64,000 nucleotides of DNA from Arthrobacter sp. GMC3 (GCF_002929305.1 NZ_PJIO01000006.1:124001-188000), one strand, 5' to 3'. Positions 1-9,095 are shown, counted from the first letter of the stretch. Numbers and translations are program-made. The notes: generated from the letters alone by a model not told the origin.

Positions 1-367
1 ATCCCCAGCTCAGGCCGATGACAATGGCAACGATCGTGGAGAGTAGCCCGGCGATGAATCCGACGGAGACGCTGATCTGCGATCCGTAGATCAGTTGGCT
101 GAGCACGTCTTCGCCCGCCGCCGTGGTACCAAACCAATGCGCCGCACTCGCGTCAGCGTTTCGTTCGAAACCGTCTTGTGAGGCGCCGTACGGTGCTAGG
201 AGCGGCGCGAAGATTGCAACGAAGATGAAGCAGGCGAGAATGATGAGCCCTAGGCGCGACTTCCAGTTGGCCCACAGGGTTGCGGCCAATCGGGTGATGA
301 AGGCGAGTCTGCGCGGTGGCCTCATCGCTTTTTCCGTGGATTTCGTGACGTTCTGTGTGGTGGTCAT
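1..367 (-). CDS. ABC transporter permease, DppC/OppC type (3' part beyond window)
   Basis: Inner-membrane permease subunit of a family-5 (peptide/nickel/oligosaccharide-type) ABC importer. Only the first 122 residues are in the window. They show a basic cytoplasmic N-terminus, one hydrophobic segment ending in APYGAS, and the periplasmic stretch HWFGTTAAGEDVLSQLIYG, which matches the LGTDxxGRDVLSRLLYG hallmark of DppC-type permeases. The ATG at 365-367 overlaps the stop of the upstream permease by four bases (ATGA), so the two are translationally coupled. It pairs with that DppB-type permease; the ATPase subunits presumably follow past the left edge. The family is clear, but the substrate cannot be told. 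Confidence 0.88.
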   Translation of the reverse strand, partial: MTTTQNVTKSTEKAMRPPRRLAFITRLAATLWANWKSRLGLIILACFIFVAIFAPLLAPYGASQDGFERNADASAAHWFGTTAAGEDVLSQLIYGSQISVSVGFIAGLLSTIVAIVIGLSWG

Positions 368-1344
368 CGTCGTGTCCTTGGGTCGAGTACCCCGTACATG
401 ATGTCAACGAGGAAGTTTGCGATGAGCACGCTGACGGTGATCATCAGAAACAGGGCCTGCATCAGCGGGTAGTCCTGGCCGATAACGGCGTTGAAGAGCA
501 GATATCCGATTCCCGGGTAGCCGAAGACCTGCTCGACGAGTACCGAGCCACCGACCACACCGCCCAGGGCCAGTCCGAAGCCGGTCAGATTTGGCAGGAT
601 CGCGTTGCGTGCCGCATAGCGGATGGCAACTGTGCGGCCCTTGAGGCCATTGGCTTCGGCAAATGTCACGTAGTCGTCGCCGAGCGTATTGATCATTGCG
701 TTGCGCATTCCGATGATCCACCCGCCAAGGGAGGTAATGAGAATCGTAAGTGCCGGAAGCGCTGCGTGGTAGAGCACGTCCACAAAGAACTCCCAGGTCA
801 TCGCCGGGCTGGCGGTTGGTCCGAAGGCGCCGGATGTGGGGAACAGGTGAAAGACGTAGCCGGCGAAGAACAGCAGCAATAGCGCCGTCCAAAAGTACGG
901 GAACGTGCTGGCAAAGCTGCCGGTCAAGGTGGGAAGGGCGTCCAGCCAGGTATTGCGCTTCCACGCGGTGAGAACACCGATGAGGGTTCCGAGCACGAAG
1001 GCGATGATGGTCACGAACCCGACGAGAATGACCGTATAAGGGAAAGCCTGCCAAATCATCTCAGAGACCGACTGCGGATAAAAGGTATAGGAGACACCAA
1101 AGTCGAGAGTGATGACCTGGTGGAGGTAACCGAGATACTGCTCGAAGATGTTGCCATCTGGCACACCAAGCTGGGCCTCGATGGCCTTCCGTGTCGCGTC
1201 GGTGACCGGCCCGTTCTGAGCGAGCTTGGCAATCGCCGCATCGGTGGGTGATCCGGGCATCATGCGAGGAAGGAGGAAGTTCAAGGTGACAGCCGCCCAT
1301 AGGGTCAGCAGGAACAGGCCGATCTTGCGAAGTACGAAGGCCAT
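364..1344 (-). CDS. ABC transporter permease, DppB/OppB type
   Basis: Integral-membrane permease of 326 residues, the usual DppB length, forming the channel with the adjacent DppC-type subunit. An N-terminal membrane helix is followed by a long periplasmic loop and about five more helices. The EAA coupling loop reads EANGLKGRTVAIRYAARNAI, and the C-terminus ends in VLDPRTRR, both typical of the family. It starts three bases after the stop of the binding-protein gene and overlaps the next permease by four bases, so it sits in the middle of one operon. The divergent first loop (MPGSPTDAAIAKL) resembles transporters for cello-/oligosaccharides as much as peptides, so the substrate is open. Confidence 0.92.
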   Translation of the reverse strand: MAFVLRKIGLFLLTLWAAVTLNFLLPRMMPGSPTDAAIAKLAQNGPVTDATRKAIEAQLGVPDGNIFEQYLGYLHQVITLDFGVSYTFYPQSVSEMIWQAFPYTVILVGFVTIIAFVLGTLIGVLTAWKRNTWLDALPTLTGSFASTFPYFWTALLLLFFAGYVFHLFPTSGAFGPTASPAMTWEFFVDVLYHAALPALTILITSLGGWIIGMRNAMINTLGDDYVTFAEANGLKGRTVAIRYAARNAILPNLTGFGLALGGVVGGSVLVEQVFGYPGIGYLLFNAVIGQDYPLMQALFLMITVSVLIANFLVDIMYGVLDPRTRR

Positions 1345-1347
1345 GAA

Positions 1348-3015
1348 CTATTCACCGTCCTTGGTGGCGAGCTTGAGCTTGGTGAAAATGAGTAGCGGGC
1401 TCGAGTCGTAGGTTTGCGGTGGGGCGTACGGGTCTTCGGCGGTAGGCCATCCGGTGAACTTGGAGGTGTTGTACAGACCCCATAGCCCGCCGTAGTAGAG
1501 GCCAATCACGGGAAGTTGATCGTAGACAATTTGCTGCAGCTGGTGGCTTATTTCCAGCTGTTTTGCCGGGTCGATGGTCGCCTTGTACTCTGCCAGAAGC
1601 GCATCGGTCTGTGGGTCGCTATAACGCTCAAAGTTGCTCGGGGCCAGTTCGCCGTTCTTCACGTGGAACTCACTTGAGAGCAGGCTGTTGTAGGCCTGGA
1701 AGACGTTTCCACCACCCATGCCTCCCATCGCCACCTCGTAGTCACCGTTCTGAATAGCCTGCTGGTATCCAGCCGGCTGGGGCTGCTTGATCGTCACGTC
1801 GATGCCGATCGCGCTGAGCTGCTTACGAACCTCTTGAATGGCGCGCAGCCAGTCGGTATACCCATTGGCTGTGGTCACCGAAAAGGTAAACGGTTTGCCG
1901 TTGGCATCCACCAAGGTGCCGTTGACCAGGGTGTAGCCGGCCTTCGCCAGCGAGGCCAGCGCCGCATCAGTGTTTTGTTCGATCACACCGCTGTTGGGAA
2001 TCTCGGGGTTGAGCTCCGATTTCTGGTTGGGCAACATGAGACCGGTCTGACCGGCTTTGCTCATGTACTCCTCCGTGGCGGCATCAGCAATTTTGTCTTT
2101 GTCCAGGGCGAGGGCGATGCCCCGGCGTAGATCGACGTTGTCCCACGGGGCCTTGTCAAGATTGGGTACCAGGCTGATCACTCCACCCGGCGGGAACCAG
2201 TTCTTATTATCTGGATTGGCCGCACCCCAGGTGCCTTCGACATTACTCATGAACGAATAGGCCCAATCAAAGCCTTTGGTAACGATGTCCAGCTCGCTCG
2301 TGGCCGCTGGAAGCACGAGATGCTGGATCTGGACCTTGTCTGCTTGCCAATAGTTCTGGTTCTTGTCCAACGTGTATTGCTGGGACGAAAAATTGCCAAG
2401 CGTAAAGGGCCCTGTCCCCACAGGGTCCTCATCGCGCCACGTGTCAGGGTGCTCCACGTCCTTCCAGATGTGCTCCGGGACGATGAGCGTCAGCGAGATA
2501 ACGTCGGCAGCAGGCGCGTCATCATCTTTGAGGTGCACGATAACGTGGTCGCCGTCGGTCTCGACACTCTCAATGTGCTGCCAGGCACCCTTGATGTCTA
2601 GCGTCGGGTATTTCTTGATGAGGTTAAAGGTAAATGCCACGTCGTCCGGCGTGAACTTCTCGCCATCGCTCCAGGTGACACCCCGGCGAATTGTGTAGTC
2701 GATGGTGCGGGCATCAGTGAGGGCCACCTTCTCGGCAAGCCAGGGAGTCTGCGTCCCGTCGAGTACGTTGACAGCAGTAAGCGGCTCGTAGATGTAACTT
2801 GCGGCAATGCGCTTATTGAAGAGATACGGATTGAAGATCTTCTCAAACATGGGCGAACCCTTGTCGGCGGCAATGAGCATGGTGTCGTCAGGGATCGAGG
2901 GATCTGGCTCGCTCTTGATTTGGATGCTGCACGCGGAGATAAGCAGTACTACAACAGAGATTCCGGCTATCACCGACATGCGTTTAGTTCGCGTTTTCGA
3001 GTTCGTCATTGACAC
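1348..3015 (-). CDS. ABC transporter substrate-binding lipoprotein, family 5 (SBP_bac_5)
   Basis: Extracellular lipid-anchored solute receptor of 555 residues feeding the two downstream permeases. The N-terminus has a basic stretch (KTRTKR), a hydrophobic core and the lipobox LISAC with Cys29 as the lipidation site. The family-5 signature is visible as TIDYTIRRGVTWSDGEKFTPDDVAFTF in pieces, and GTGPFTL follows near residue 200. The GTG at 3013-3015 is preceded by AGGA at seven bases; an ATG six bases inside is the alternative. A LacI-type regulator gene lies upstream and two palindromes lie in the 145-base gap, so sugar- or effector-linked regulation is likely. LacI control makes an oligosaccharide substrate as credible as a peptide. 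Confidence 0.93.
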   Translation of the reverse strand: MSMTNSKTRTKRMSVIAGISVVVLLISACSIQIKSEPDPSIPDDTMLIAADKGSPMFEKIFNPYLFNKRIAASYIYEPLTAVNVLDGTQTPWLAEKVALTDARTIDYTIRRGVTWSDGEKFTPDDVAFTFNLIKKYPTLDIKGAWQHIESVETDGDHVIVHLKDDDAPAADVISLTLIVPEHIWKDVEHPDTWRDEDPVGTGPFTLGNFSSQQYTLDKNQNYWQADKVQIQHLVLPAATSELDIVTKGFDWAYSFMSNVEGTWGAANPDNKNWFPPGGVISLVPNLDKAPWDNVDLRRGIALALDKDKIADAATEEYMSKAGQTGLMLPNQKSELNPEIPNSGVIEQNTDAALASLAKAGYTLVNGTLVDANGKPFTFSVTTANGYTDWLRAIQEVRKQLSAIGIDVTIKQPQPAGYQQAIQNGDYEVAMGGMGGGNVFQAYNSLLSSEFHVKNGELAPSNFERYSDPQTDALLAEYKATIDPAKQLEISHQLQQIVYDQLPVIGLYYGGLWGLYNTSKFTGWPTAEDPYAPPQTYDSSPLLIFTKLKLATKDGE

Positions 3016-3046
3016 TCTTGTTTCCTCATGTCTTCGCTGTCACGAG

Positions 3047-3064
3047 GCAGTCCGTACGGACTGC
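3047..3064. promoter_or_regulatory. 18-bp perfect palindrome upstream of the binding-protein gene
   Basis: GCAGTCCGTACGGACTGC is perfectly self-complementary and lies 32 bases before the GTG start of the family-5 binding protein. Its core GTCC-N4-GGAC recurs at 38229-38244, upstream of another peptide-type ABC operon. This points to an operator rather than a terminator, and no T-run follows. The cognate regulator is unknown. Confidence 0.5.
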
Positions 3065-3106
3065 GCTGCGCCGGGATGCCCATAGCATCCTCTGGTCTCC
3101 CTTGAG

Positions 3107-3120
3107 TGTATGCGCATACA
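3107..3120. promoter_or_regulatory. Candidate LacI-family operator
   Basis: TGTATGCGCATACA is a perfect 14-bp palindrome with the central CpG usual for LacI/GalR operators. It lies between the end of the LacI-type gene and the operon it presumably controls, about 90 bases upstream of the binding-protein start, where a promoter is expected. That this regulator binds it is inferred from adjacency and symmetry. Confidence 0.55.
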
Positions 3121-3160
3121 TTGCTATCCCGCAAGGCCCAATCATGAACGATTTGGATGA

Positions 3161-4261
3161 CTATTTGCGCTCTGAACTCTCGCGAAGGAGCACCTTAACG
3201 GGCAGTCGCATACTGGCGGGCTCGGCCTCCGGATCGTCGAGTCTGCGTTGCATGAGCTGGATGGCGGCACGGCCAACCATCTCCATCGGTTGATGCACTG
3301 TGGTCAGTCGCGGTGATGAAAGGTTGGCGGCCTCGATGCCGTCAAAGCCCGTAACGACCACGTCGTCGGGAACGCGAACTCCGGAGCCGTTGAGGGCATC
3401 AAGGACTCCAAGTCCCATCTGGTCATTGGCGCAGATGATTGCCTTGGGCAGGTCACCGGATGCCAACAGATCGGCGCCGGCGCGGCGCCCCGAAGCCCTG
3501 GTGAATTCACCGCGGCGCAGCCTTACGTCTCCGGGCTCCATGCCGCGCTCACGCAGAGCCGATACGAAGCCCGCCCAGCGATCAGTGTCGTCGGGCGAAT
3601 CGAGGGGCCCCGCTACATAGGCGATGTCACCGCTGCCCAAGTCACCGATGACGTGCGCGGCGAGAGCATGCATCCCCTCGCGGTTGCTCACCGTCACACT
3701 GTCGAACGGCCCTCCCTCGGCCTTGCTGGCGAGCACGACGATGGGGATGCGTCGGGCGAGTTGCTCAAGCGCGTCGTCGGGAACACTCTGGGAAAGCACC
3801 AGCAGGCCATCGACGCGGCCGGCCATGTCACGAACCGCGTCTGCGGCCAATCCGCCCCGACCTACGGCGACCGTGAGAGCAAATCCGCGGCGCCACGCTT
3901 CGAGTTCGGCACCGCGCAGGACCTCATCGAAGTAGAGATTGAACTGGTGAGAATCCTGGGCACCACCCACGTCGTCAATGAGTGTGTACCCCGGCGATTC
4001 ATTGGCCGAGAGGTCGCTGATTTCGTCTAGATCATCCATGGCGTCAAAGCCAGGAAAGTAAAGTCCGAGGGCACCAGTACGCCGTGCCGCGAGGCCTCTG
4101 GCCGAGCCGCTTGGTACGTAGCCAAGTTCCCGGACGGAGGCCATGACTCGCTCGCGAGTCGATTCACGAACGTCTGCAGGACGCCTCAACACCCGCGATA
4201 CCGTCGCTATCGAAACACCGGCGTCGGAAGCAACATCGTAAACGGTAGGAGCCTTGGCCAC
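3161..4261 (-). CDS. LacI-family transcriptional regulator
   Basis: DNA-binding repressor of 366 residues with an N-terminal LacI helix-turn-helix (TVYDVASDAGVSIATVSRVL, about residues 5-24), a hinge region, and a periplasmic-binding-protein-like effector domain ending with IQLMQRRLDDPEAEP and RESS, typical of the family. I place the start at the GTG at 4259-4261 because AGGGGA stands six bases before it; an in-frame ATG at 4294 would add 11 residues that fit the family less well. The domain between residues 60 and 130 carries an acidic insertion (MDDLDEISDLS). Located just upstream of the ABC operon on the same strand, it probably controls that operon through the 14-bp palindrome at 3107-3120. 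Confidence 0.93.
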   Translation of the reverse strand: MAKAPTVYDVASDAGVSIATVSRVLRRPADVRESTRERVMASVRELGYVPSGSARGLAARRTGALGLYFPGFDAMDDLDEISDLSANESPGYTLIDDVGGAQDSHQFNLYFDEVLRGAELEAWRRGFALTVAVGRGGLAADAVRDMAGRVDGLLVLSQSVPDDALEQLARRIPIVVLASKAEGGPFDSVTVSNREGMHALAAHVIGDLGSGDIAYVAGPLDSPDDTDRWAGFVSALRERGMEPGDVRLRRGEFTRASGRRAGADLLASGDLPKAIICANDQMGLGVLDALNGSGVRVPDDVVVTGFDGIEAANLSSPRLTTVHQPMEMVGRAAIQLMQRRLDDPEAEPASMRLPVKVLLRESSERK

Positions 4262-4466
4262 TGATTGTCCCCTCGCCTGATCATGAGCCCTCATCAGCCC
4301 CGTAAGCCACGGGGAAGGAGAGCGGCAGCTTCAATACTAGATGAGCGAGGCCTATCAGGGGTGTGGGCGTCGCCGTCGAACATCTTCCCCCCAAGCACCA
4401 CCGTCCATGGCACCAGCAGATTTCACCACGAAAACGCATTCACTAGGGGCTGTCCTGGCTTTGTTT

Positions 4467-5114
4467 GAAAGCCAATGCTGAGCGCATCCCGCTATGGGGT
4501 GGATTGTGGGCGGGTGCTGTCCGGCATCGGCGAGCAGTGCTAGGGCTGCCAAGCCGAGGAGTGAAATTTGGGGGCCTGCAGACGCGCCTCCTCGTTGACT
4601 TCAATTGCGGCCTGAAGCTCCGCGCCGTGGGCCCGATCGGAGAGGATATCTTTGGCCTGCTCATTGTTAAGGAAGTTTGCTGCAGTGCCTATAAACAACA
4701 TAGCGGCCATGCAGGCGACCAACGCGAGCTCGGAACCTGAAGCCAAAACTGAGCAGAATATTCGATTCAGCGGCGAAGAAAGCCCCCGTGAGTGCGAAGG
4801 ACCGTCGCCAATGCGTGGAAGGCCACCGCCATCTGAAACACCTTTCGGATCCCAAAGCGCGCACCAACTTCGGCGCCCAGCAAGATGAATGCCGCCATGG
4901 AAAACGTTCCTGCGGTCATAGCAGTACCCACAGACGTCGCTGGCGTGTCTAGGTCACGGATAATCCCTGCCATCCAAACCGTCAACGAATTGACAGCGAA
5001 CGACGCCTGGATTTTTTCCAGCACCACCACAATCACTAGCAACCAAGAAGTTTTCACCGCGCTAGCCACACCGTTATTTGCGGACAGTAACCCACCGCCG
5101 CCGGAACAGTACAA
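4467..5114 (-). pseudogene. MFS transporter remnant (internal deletion plus frameshift)
   Basis: Two pieces of one major-facilitator protein remain. The upstream piece (about 5114-4767) encodes the N-terminus, with helices such as TSWLLVIVVVLEKIQASFAV and the loop GARFGIRKVFQMAVAF, which resembles the MFS GxRxGxRR loop. The downstream piece (about 4746-4480) encodes the C-terminal end: a last helix MAAMLFIGTAANFLNN, then NEEARLQA. After a frameshift near 4560 it continues as LLGLAALALLADAGQH. Roughly 250 residues of a normal MFS protein are missing between the pieces. The family assignment is from memory of such C-termini. No intact reading frame exists, so the gene is dead. Confidence 0.6.
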
Positions 5115-5427
5115 ATAAACAAACTGAACATCGTGAACTGATCTCTCGAGCGACTCCCAAGGACCCCACCAGGCTTTTGACTACTGGCCTGCCGCCAGTG
5201 CACTACACAATTCGGGGCTGGATGTCTGACCTGAAGAATCGACTGTCGAGGGCCTGGGGCGCCGACCGAGCCCAATCCCCCAGGCCCCATTCGACGTGTG
5301 GCTTAGCCGAAAACCATCGGGGAACCATATCCAGGACTTTCCCGGACGATTCAGACGATCTGCAGCTCTCCCATTTCGCCCTCAACTCCGACTACCTCCA
5401 AAGGAGTAATCCTTTTGAGCCCCGGCG
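5115..5427. other. Gene-free stretch
   Basis: I see no credible coding region, RNA gene or strong hairpin here. It lies between the MFS remnant and the ABM-domain gene, and may be further debris of the same decayed locus. Confidence 0.4.
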
Positions 5428-5733
5428 CTATGAATCGGTGGCGTTCTCAAAGGTCTGGATGGACCGACCGGCCAGCCGCGGAATGATCTGGGCCGTCCCT
5501 ATCCGGTCAATGTGCCCGTAACCGCGGTGCGCGGCAAATCCGGCAGCATCGGTGTAGCGTTCCAGAATCACAATCTGAGCTGGGTCCTCCGCGCTTTGGA
5601 AGAAGTCGTAAGAAATGTTCGCTTCCTCCGCACGAGTGGCGGCGGCCATTTCGCCCAGCAAACCGAGCACGGTATCTATTTCACTTGGCTTGACGGTGTA
5701 GCGGACTACTACTTGAAAGAATGACTCTGGCAT
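5428..5733 (-). CDS. Putative quinol monooxygenase, ABM (antibiotic biosynthesis monooxygenase) domain
   Basis: A 101-residue single-domain protein of the dimeric alpha+beta barrel (ABM/YgiN-like) type. Visible are the opening strand FQVVVRYTVKPSE, the helix IDTVLGLLGEMAAATRAEE, the central strand with NISYDFFQSAEDPAQIVILERY, and the tail helix with AAHRGYGHIDRI. Members oxidise quinols or act as cofactor-free oxygenases; the substrate is not predictable. AGGA lies eight bases before the ATG. It follows a TetR regulator and a Baeyer-Villiger-type flavoprotein on the same strand, after a 59-base gap, and may belong to their transcription unit. Confidence 0.85.
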   Translation of the reverse strand: MPESFFQVVVRYTVKPSEIDTVLGLLGEMAAATRAEEANISYDFFQSAEDPAQIVILERYTDAAGFAAHRGYGHIDRIGTAQIIPRLAGRSIQTFENATDS

Positions 5734-5792
5734 CTGGGCTTTCCTTGCTCGTAGGCGTGTGAAGCGACGCGATTCAGACCAACCCTAACCGG

Positions 5793-6464
5793 TCACTTGC
5801 CCGGGTGGCGGAACAGGCCGTCGAACAGCAACCCAACTAGGTACGCTGCTACGCGTTCCGGGTCAGTGGTGCGGCCTTCCAGCTTCGAAGCCGTCACATG
5901 GAACCATGCCGCCCCAAACACGAAATTCACTGTAAGGCCGGTGTCAAAGTTGGTGTGGCTCCAGTGGCTCAGATTGGCAAGGACCACAGATTCCACGGTC
6001 GCCAAGTTCGGGGCAATCCGGCTCTGGTAGTAGGCGGCAGCCTGTTCCGACTCCCGGAACAATGCGACGCCGAGCATCTCGGAGATCTCATCCATGGCAC
6101 GGATGAGATCCACAAGGAACAGCCTGGTGCGTTCCCTCATGTCACCACCCGACTCGTCGAACTCTCCCGGCGGCGTCCCGGAAGCTTCGACGAGGTGGGC
6201 TACCGCGGCCTCAAGCGGTGCACTGATGGCCGCCTCAAACAGGCTTTCCTTCGAGGAAAAATGCCGGTACATCAGCCCTTCATTGATGCCGGCCTCCGCC
6301 GCGATGTCGCGGGTGCGGGCCCCGTCCAGCCCCTTCTCAACGAAGACCTTCCGGGCTGCCAGCAAAATCAGGGCCCGGCGTTCACCCGATGGCACCCGCC
6401 TTTTCGACTCCTCAAGTTTGGCTTTGGGGATCGCTTTTGCGGCTTGTGGTGATTGAGGGGGCAT
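5793..6464 (-). CDS. TetR-family transcriptional regulator
   Basis: A 223-residue regulator with the TetR_N helix-turn-helix near residues 30-75 (ILLAARKVFVEKGLDGARTR, then AGINEGLMYRHFSSKESLF) and a variable C-terminal ligand domain. The start chosen is the ATG at 6462-6464 (MPPQSPQAAK), ten bases after the stop of the flavoprotein gene; a longer reading into that gene is unlikely. Co-transcription with the flavoprotein suggests it regulates this pathway. The 14-bp palindrome at 8134-8147, between the flavoprotein and the divergent esterase, is the natural binding site. Expected action is repression relieved by the pathway substrate. Confidence 0.9.
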   Translation of the reverse strand: MPPQSPQAAKAIPKAKLEESKRRVPSGERRALILLAARKVFVEKGLDGARTRDIAAEAGINEGLMYRHFSSKESLFEAAISAPLEAAVAHLVEASGTPPGEFDESGGDMRERTRLFLVDLIRAMDEISEMLGVALFRESEQAAAYYQSRIAPNLATVESVVLANLSHWSHTNFDTGLTVNFVFGAAWFHVTASKLEGRTTDPERVAAYLVGLLFDGLFRHPGK

Positions 6465-6474
6465 GCGTGCAACT

Positions 6475-8064
6475 CTATCGTTTGGCCGCCGTTGCGGATC
6501 CCCGGACCGGCTCGCTCGTGTCAATAGCGCCCCAACCGGTGTCGGCCAAGGGGACCGCACGGTACGGTCCTTTATCGAATTTGCGGAGCCGAATCCGCAT
6601 CCATGCCATGGACCATGGCCAGACCAGCGGTGCCCGGCCGTGCTTGTCGTCGAGGTAGTAGCTTGAGCACCCGCCCAGAACAAAGGTGGAGGTCTTCAAC
6701 TTTTGATCACAGATGTCGTTGAACTCATCCTGGGCTTGCTGGGTGACCTCGAGGCTGGCCAGGCCGTTCGTCCGCAACGCCTTGATGGCTCCGACCAGAT
6801 AGTCGGTCTGGGCCTCGGCCATGACAAATCCCGACAGGGTGCCGATGTTTGGTCCAAACATCGTGAACGCGTTGGGGAAGCCGGCAACGGAAGATCCTAA
6901 GTAGGCGCGGGGGCTGCCCTGCCAGGTCTCTTCCAGGCTGCGCCCCCCGATCCCGTGGATCCGGGAGTTGATGGGGTGGTGCTGAATGGTCTGGAATCCG
7001 GTGCCGAAGATGACGACGTCGGCCTCAAAAGTCTGGCCGTCGCTGGTAGTCACGCTTGACTCGCCCAGTGATGCTGCCGCCGAGGTGACCAGGTTGACGT
7101 TCTCCTTGGCCATGGCCCGGAAGTATTCATTGGACAGCCCGAGGCGCTTGCAGGTTGGCGCGTAGCTGGGAGTCAGGTCCTCGCGAAGCTGGGGATCCTT
7201 AATGAATCGGCGCATGTGGAACTTTCCGACCACGCCGGTGGCCCGCGCGATCTTCGGGTGGCGAGTCGCCGCGAGCAAGAACACGTCCATCGGTGCCCAC
7301 AAGACGTACCGGGAAATTTTGCTAAGGATTGGGAATTTTCGCAGGAGCGCTTTCTCTACGCCCGTGACGTTCCAGTCCGGTTTGGGCATCACCCATGACG
7401 GCGTCCTTTGCAACACGGTCAAGGACTCTACTTCCGGCTGGATCCTCGGGATGAATTGCACCGCGGAGGCTCCGGTACCAAGGACGACGACCTTTTTCCC
7501 CCGCAGGTGAAGGTCTTCTGGCCAGTTTGTCGAGTGGAACATCTCGCCGGTGAATTCCGAAAGCCCGGGAAGATCAGGTATTGCCGGTTCGTGGAGCGGG
7601 CCGGCTGCTGTGACGAAGGACCGCGCCAGGTAGATGCCCGAACTTGTCTGAATGCGCCAATGTTGTTCTCCCTCAATCCAGCTTGCGTCGAGCAACTCGA
7701 CACCAAACTGGATGCGGCGGCGGATATCGAACATCTCGGCAACTTCGACCAAGTAGTCCTTAACCTCACCCTGCGGGGCAAATACCCGCGACCACTTGTT
7801 GTTTGGCGCGAACGAGAACGAGTACAGGTGCGAGGGAATGTCGACGGCGCAACCTGGGTAGATGTTGCGGTGCCAGGTGCCGCCGATCTCATCCGAGCGC
7901 TCAATGACCACGAAGTCATCGATCCCCGCACGATGCAAGCCCACCGCTGCACTAATACCGCAAACACCCGTACCGAGAATCAAGACCTCTACGCTGCGCG
8001 GCTGAACGCTTTCACGCTCCAGGCCAGCAGCGTCGCTGTTTTTGGTTGACTCATTTGCTGCCAT
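6475..8064 (-). CDS. Flavin-dependent monooxygenase, Baeyer-Villiger type
   Basis: FAD- and NADPH-dependent oxygenase of 529 residues, expected to insert oxygen next to a ketone carbonyl. The first Rossmann motif GTGVCG is at residues 31-36 and a second (GTGASA) at about 196-201. Between them FTGEMFHSTNWP (171-182) fits the Baeyer-Villiger fingerprint FxGxxxHxxxWP exactly. The ATG at 8062-8064 has AAGGAG six bases upstream, better than the ATG five codons earlier. An HSL-type esterase is encoded divergently 104 bases away, the expected partner for hydrolysing the ester or lactone formed. The C-terminal half (GTGFQT, ETWQGSPRAYLG) matches the cyclohexanone/4-hydroxyacetophenone monooxygenase group. 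The substrate is unknown. Confidence 0.93.
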   Translation of the reverse strand: MAANESTKNSDAAGLERESVQPRSVEVLILGTGVCGISAAVGLHRAGIDDFVVIERSDEIGGTWHRNIYPGCAVDIPSHLYSFSFAPNNKWSRVFAPQGEVKDYLVEVAEMFDIRRRIQFGVELLDASWIEGEQHWRIQTSSGIYLARSFVTAAGPLHEPAIPDLPGLSEFTGEMFHSTNWPEDLHLRGKKVVVLGTGASAVQFIPRIQPEVESLTVLQRTPSWVMPKPDWNVTGVEKALLRKFPILSKISRYVLWAPMDVFLLAATRHPKIARATGVVGKFHMRRFIKDPQLREDLTPSYAPTCKRLGLSNEYFRAMAKENVNLVTSAAASLGESSVTTSDGQTFEADVVIFGTGFQTIQHHPINSRIHGIGGRSLEETWQGSPRAYLGSSVAGFPNAFTMFGPNIGTLSGFVMAEAQTDYLVGAIKALRTNGLASLEVTQQAQDEFNDICDQKLKTSTFVLGGCSSYYLDDKHGRAPLVWPWSMAWMRIRLRKFDKGPYRAVPLADTGWGAIDTSEPVRGSATAAKR

Positions 8065-8133
8065 CTCGAGCTCCTTCATCGTTGAAGACGTTGCGCAATT
8101 TCTATTGCGGTTGCGCAGGCTGTCCCCTAGCGT

Positions 8134-8147
8134 AGTAAGTACTTACT
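8134..8147. promoter_or_regulatory. Candidate TetR operator in the divergent monooxygenase/esterase promoter
   Basis: AGTAAGTACTTACT is a perfect 14-bp palindrome in the 104-base gap between the Baeyer-Villiger-type gene and the divergent alpha/beta hydrolase. Sites with a TAAGTACTTA core are common for TetR-type repressors. It lies 21 bases before the esterase start, so binding could block both promoters. Assignment to the TetR protein at 5793-6464 is inference. Confidence 0.6.
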
Positions 8148-8168
8148 TACATGTCGAGAGGTTTTGCG

Positions 8169-9089
8169 ATGCAAATTCCAGCCGCCGTCTTGCGTGGGGC
8201 CCTGCGGACAGTACGTCCCATGTTCGCCACCGAGCGTCTCTCTATCGGAGTCAAACGTCGGGTGGTCGATGTCATCGGCGGCGTCAGCCGTCCCCCACGC
8301 GGAGTACCAATCGTCAAATATCGGCTCGCGAATGTGCCGGTGGAGCGGTTGACGCCTCCCGGAGGCGGACCGGCCGGTGTACTCATTTATCTTCATGGCG
8401 GCGGCTATGCGCTGGGCAGTGCGCGCGGATACCGCGGCATCGCGGCGCGGCTGGCAATCGCTGGTCAATTCGAAGTCATTACCGTGGACTACTCGCGGTC
8501 TCCGGAAGCACAGTTCCCCACTGCCCTGCATGAGGCACGTGATGTGTTCATGGCGCTCGTGGACAGCGGCCGAGATCCGAAAAGAATAGTAATTGCTGGC
8601 GACTCGGCCGGTGGCGGACTGGCGTTGTCACTCGCCAAGTACCTACGGGATGAGTCGTGCCCGGCCCCGGCCGCACTCGGGCTAATCTGTCCGTGGATGG
8701 ATCTTGTCAGCGATTCAAACGGGACGCGCATGAACCGGACCGACCCCTTGATCGAGACGGGCATGATTCGCGACTGGCTCGTTCCTTATGTTGGGACAGG
8801 GGACGTGCACAATCCGCTGGTATCCCCCGTCTATGGAGACCTGAGCGGCCTGCCACCCATCGTTATGCAGTCCTCTGGCGATGACCCCATCGGCGCCGAT
8901 GCCGACTTACTTGAGGACCTTCTTAGCGGCGCTGGGGTGTCAGATGAGGTATTTCGGCATCGTCGTCACCCCGGCCTTTGGCATGTTTTCCATCTGCAGG
9001 CCGGCTTTCTCCCGCAAGCAGATGCGGCGCTTGAACACCTGGGCACCAGCCTGCGGGAAGTCGCGGACTGCGGAAAGTTCGTCAGCTAA
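8169..9089 (+). CDS. Alpha/beta hydrolase, hormone-sensitive-lipase (HSL) family esterase
   Basis: A 306-residue esterase/lipase. The oxyanion motif HGGG is at residues 76-79 and the nucleophile elbow GDSAGG at 144-149 (Ser146); a later acidic residue (SSGDDPIGAD) and the His in HPGLWHVF complete the triad. No signal peptide is seen, so it should be cytoplasmic. I start at the ATG at 8169 because AGAGG lies seven bases upstream; the ATG at 8151 abuts the palindrome and has no ribosome site. Divergent from the Baeyer-Villiger-type monooxygenase, it probably hydrolyses the ester or lactone that enzyme makes. Confidence 0.92.
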   Translation: MQIPAAVLRGALRTVRPMFATERLSIGVKRRVVDVIGGVSRPPRGVPIVKYRLANVPVERLTPPGGGPAGVLIYLHGGGYALGSARGYRGIAARLAIAGQFEVITVDYSRSPEAQFPTALHEARDVFMALVDSGRDPKRIVIAGDSAGGGLALSLAKYLRDESCPAPAALGLICPWMDLVSDSNGTRMNRTDPLIETGMIRDWLVPYVGTGDVHNPLVSPVYGDLSGLPPIVMQSSGDDPIGADADLLEDLLSGAGVSDEVFRHRRHPGLWHVFHLQAGFLPQADAALEHLGTSLREVADCGKFVS

Positions 9090-9095
9090 ACGCCG

